Assembly (NCBI RefSeq): GCF_017254835.1
Contig: NZ_JAFKCW010000005.1
Span: 338,385 to 402,384, forward strand
Length of the DNA: 64,000 bases
Reading direction: 5' to 3'
From: Algoriphagus aestuariicola
GTDB lineage: Bacteria > Bacteroidota > Bacteroidia > Cytophagales > Cyclobacteriaceae
The notes under the pieces were generated by a model. The model searched no databases. It saw only the letters and a program-made list of their open reading frames with translations, and was not told the DNA's origin. The position numbers and the translations under genes are program-made. Shown here one piece after another: positions 63,639-64,000 of the stretch (position 1 is the first letter of the stretch; every line of letters starts with the position of its first letter).

Positions 63639-64000
63639 CTGCGCGGCGCGCTAGAAATTGCGCTTGCCTATGGAATGAAGCCTCCCTTTCAAACAGACCT
63701 TTCTATCGATTCCCTACGCTGGGAAATCGTTGTCTGGAAATCCTTAAGCTTTGACTCTGTCACCAATCACGGGGTCGACATTGGCCGAGGTCTGTCGATA
63801 GACCGAAAATCGGGAGAAATAAAAGAAATCGAAAAGAGGCGTGATTGGGAGAAATAGTGCTGCCGTGTCCTTTGCTTAATGAAAACACCTAATCATTTGG
63901 TTTTTGGTTTCGAAATTGTCAACTTAAAAAAGCGCCTTAGCTCAGCGTTCCGGGCACTCCAGCAGGGCTTCTGGGATGGTTGAGGAGAAAAGAAAAAATC
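63639..64000. other. 362 bp beyond the IS with no recognised gene
   Basis: A 60-residue plus-strand frame (63675-63857) has no known family or convincing start context; it could be the remnant of a gene interrupted near the IS. The window ends in AT-rich sequence. Confidence 0.35.

Noticed and set aside
62372-63643. Target-site duplication of the IS
   Set aside because: Flanking GCTAC and CTGCG do not match; no duplication could be supported.
63675-63857. 60-residue frame beyond the IS
   Set aside because: No family, no ribosome-binding context and no conserved feature; kept only as an unexplained stretch.

Overview
The window is chromosomal DNA from a Bacteroidota bacterium, most likely Cytophagales and close to Algoriphagus/Cyclobacteriaceae. 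This is inferred from protein character: a large single-chain PurL, a UpxY-type NusG paralogue, a CzcA-TolC fusion, DUF4230, MtfA, and a DPP-IV-like S9 peptidase. It is also supported by repeated matches to the Bacteroidota -7 element TAnnTTTG upstream of genes (purH, purL, dapA, both tetR genes, grpB, the PepSY gene, upxY). No rRNA, tRNA, CRISPR array or prophage was recognised.

Layout. 0.3-7.4 kb: purH, murI, a secreted prolyl peptidase, a PL14-like secreted protein and a small membrane transporter. 7.4-9.6 kb: a decayed SnoaL/DUF4440 lipoprotein gene, small conserved proteins and greB. 9.8-12.5 kb: a secreted sugar-isomerase-like protein and a cation/proton antiporter. 10.6-15.9 kb is the most accessory-looking part. 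It holds hairpin repeats, three same-strand copies of an interspersed repeat, a truncated greB copy, a nine-unit 21-bp tandem array and AT-rich genes of unknown function. 16-19.7 kb: purL. 20.0-26.6 kb: a TetR-TolC-MFP-RND drug-efflux operon with a well-defined promoter/operator. 26.7-32.2 kb: an orphan UpxY/NusG gene facing a minus-strand run dapA-xseA-xseB-outer-membrane barrel-TIR/transmembrane protein. 32.4-42.2 kb: LLM oxidoreductase, DUF4230, a VOC-SRPBCC-amidohydrolase operon, MtfA-like peptidase, dicarboxylate symporter, an unusually long LigA, and DUF2264. 42.3-47.4 kb: TetR, GrpB, metG and a K+/H+ antiporter. 47.5-51.1 kb: the circularly permuted ATP-grasp / alpha-E / transglutaminase cluster, whose product is unknown. 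51.1-54.5 kb: DUF6503-like lipoprotein, PepSY membrane protein and GH130-like protein. 54.6-62.3 kb: a metal-responsive two-component system with a CzcA-TolC fusion and its adaptor. 62.4-63.6 kb: an intact-looking IS3-family element.

The strongest new observations are as follows. (1) Exact 11-bp-spaced TTAAG/CTAAG direct repeats lie upstream of both the response regulator and czcA, an apparent regulator-binding code for the metal-efflux regulon. (2) A perfect 14-bp inverted repeat is superimposed on a consensus Bacteroidota promoter upstream of the efflux tetR. (3) The CzcA-TolC fusion carries what looks like an embedded signal peptide. (4) An 86-codon ORF exactly bridges alpha-E and transglutaminase. 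(5) LigA has roughly 135-150 extra residues. (6) A TIR-beta-domain-TM protein is present. (7) A repeat family brackets an AT-rich unknown gene.
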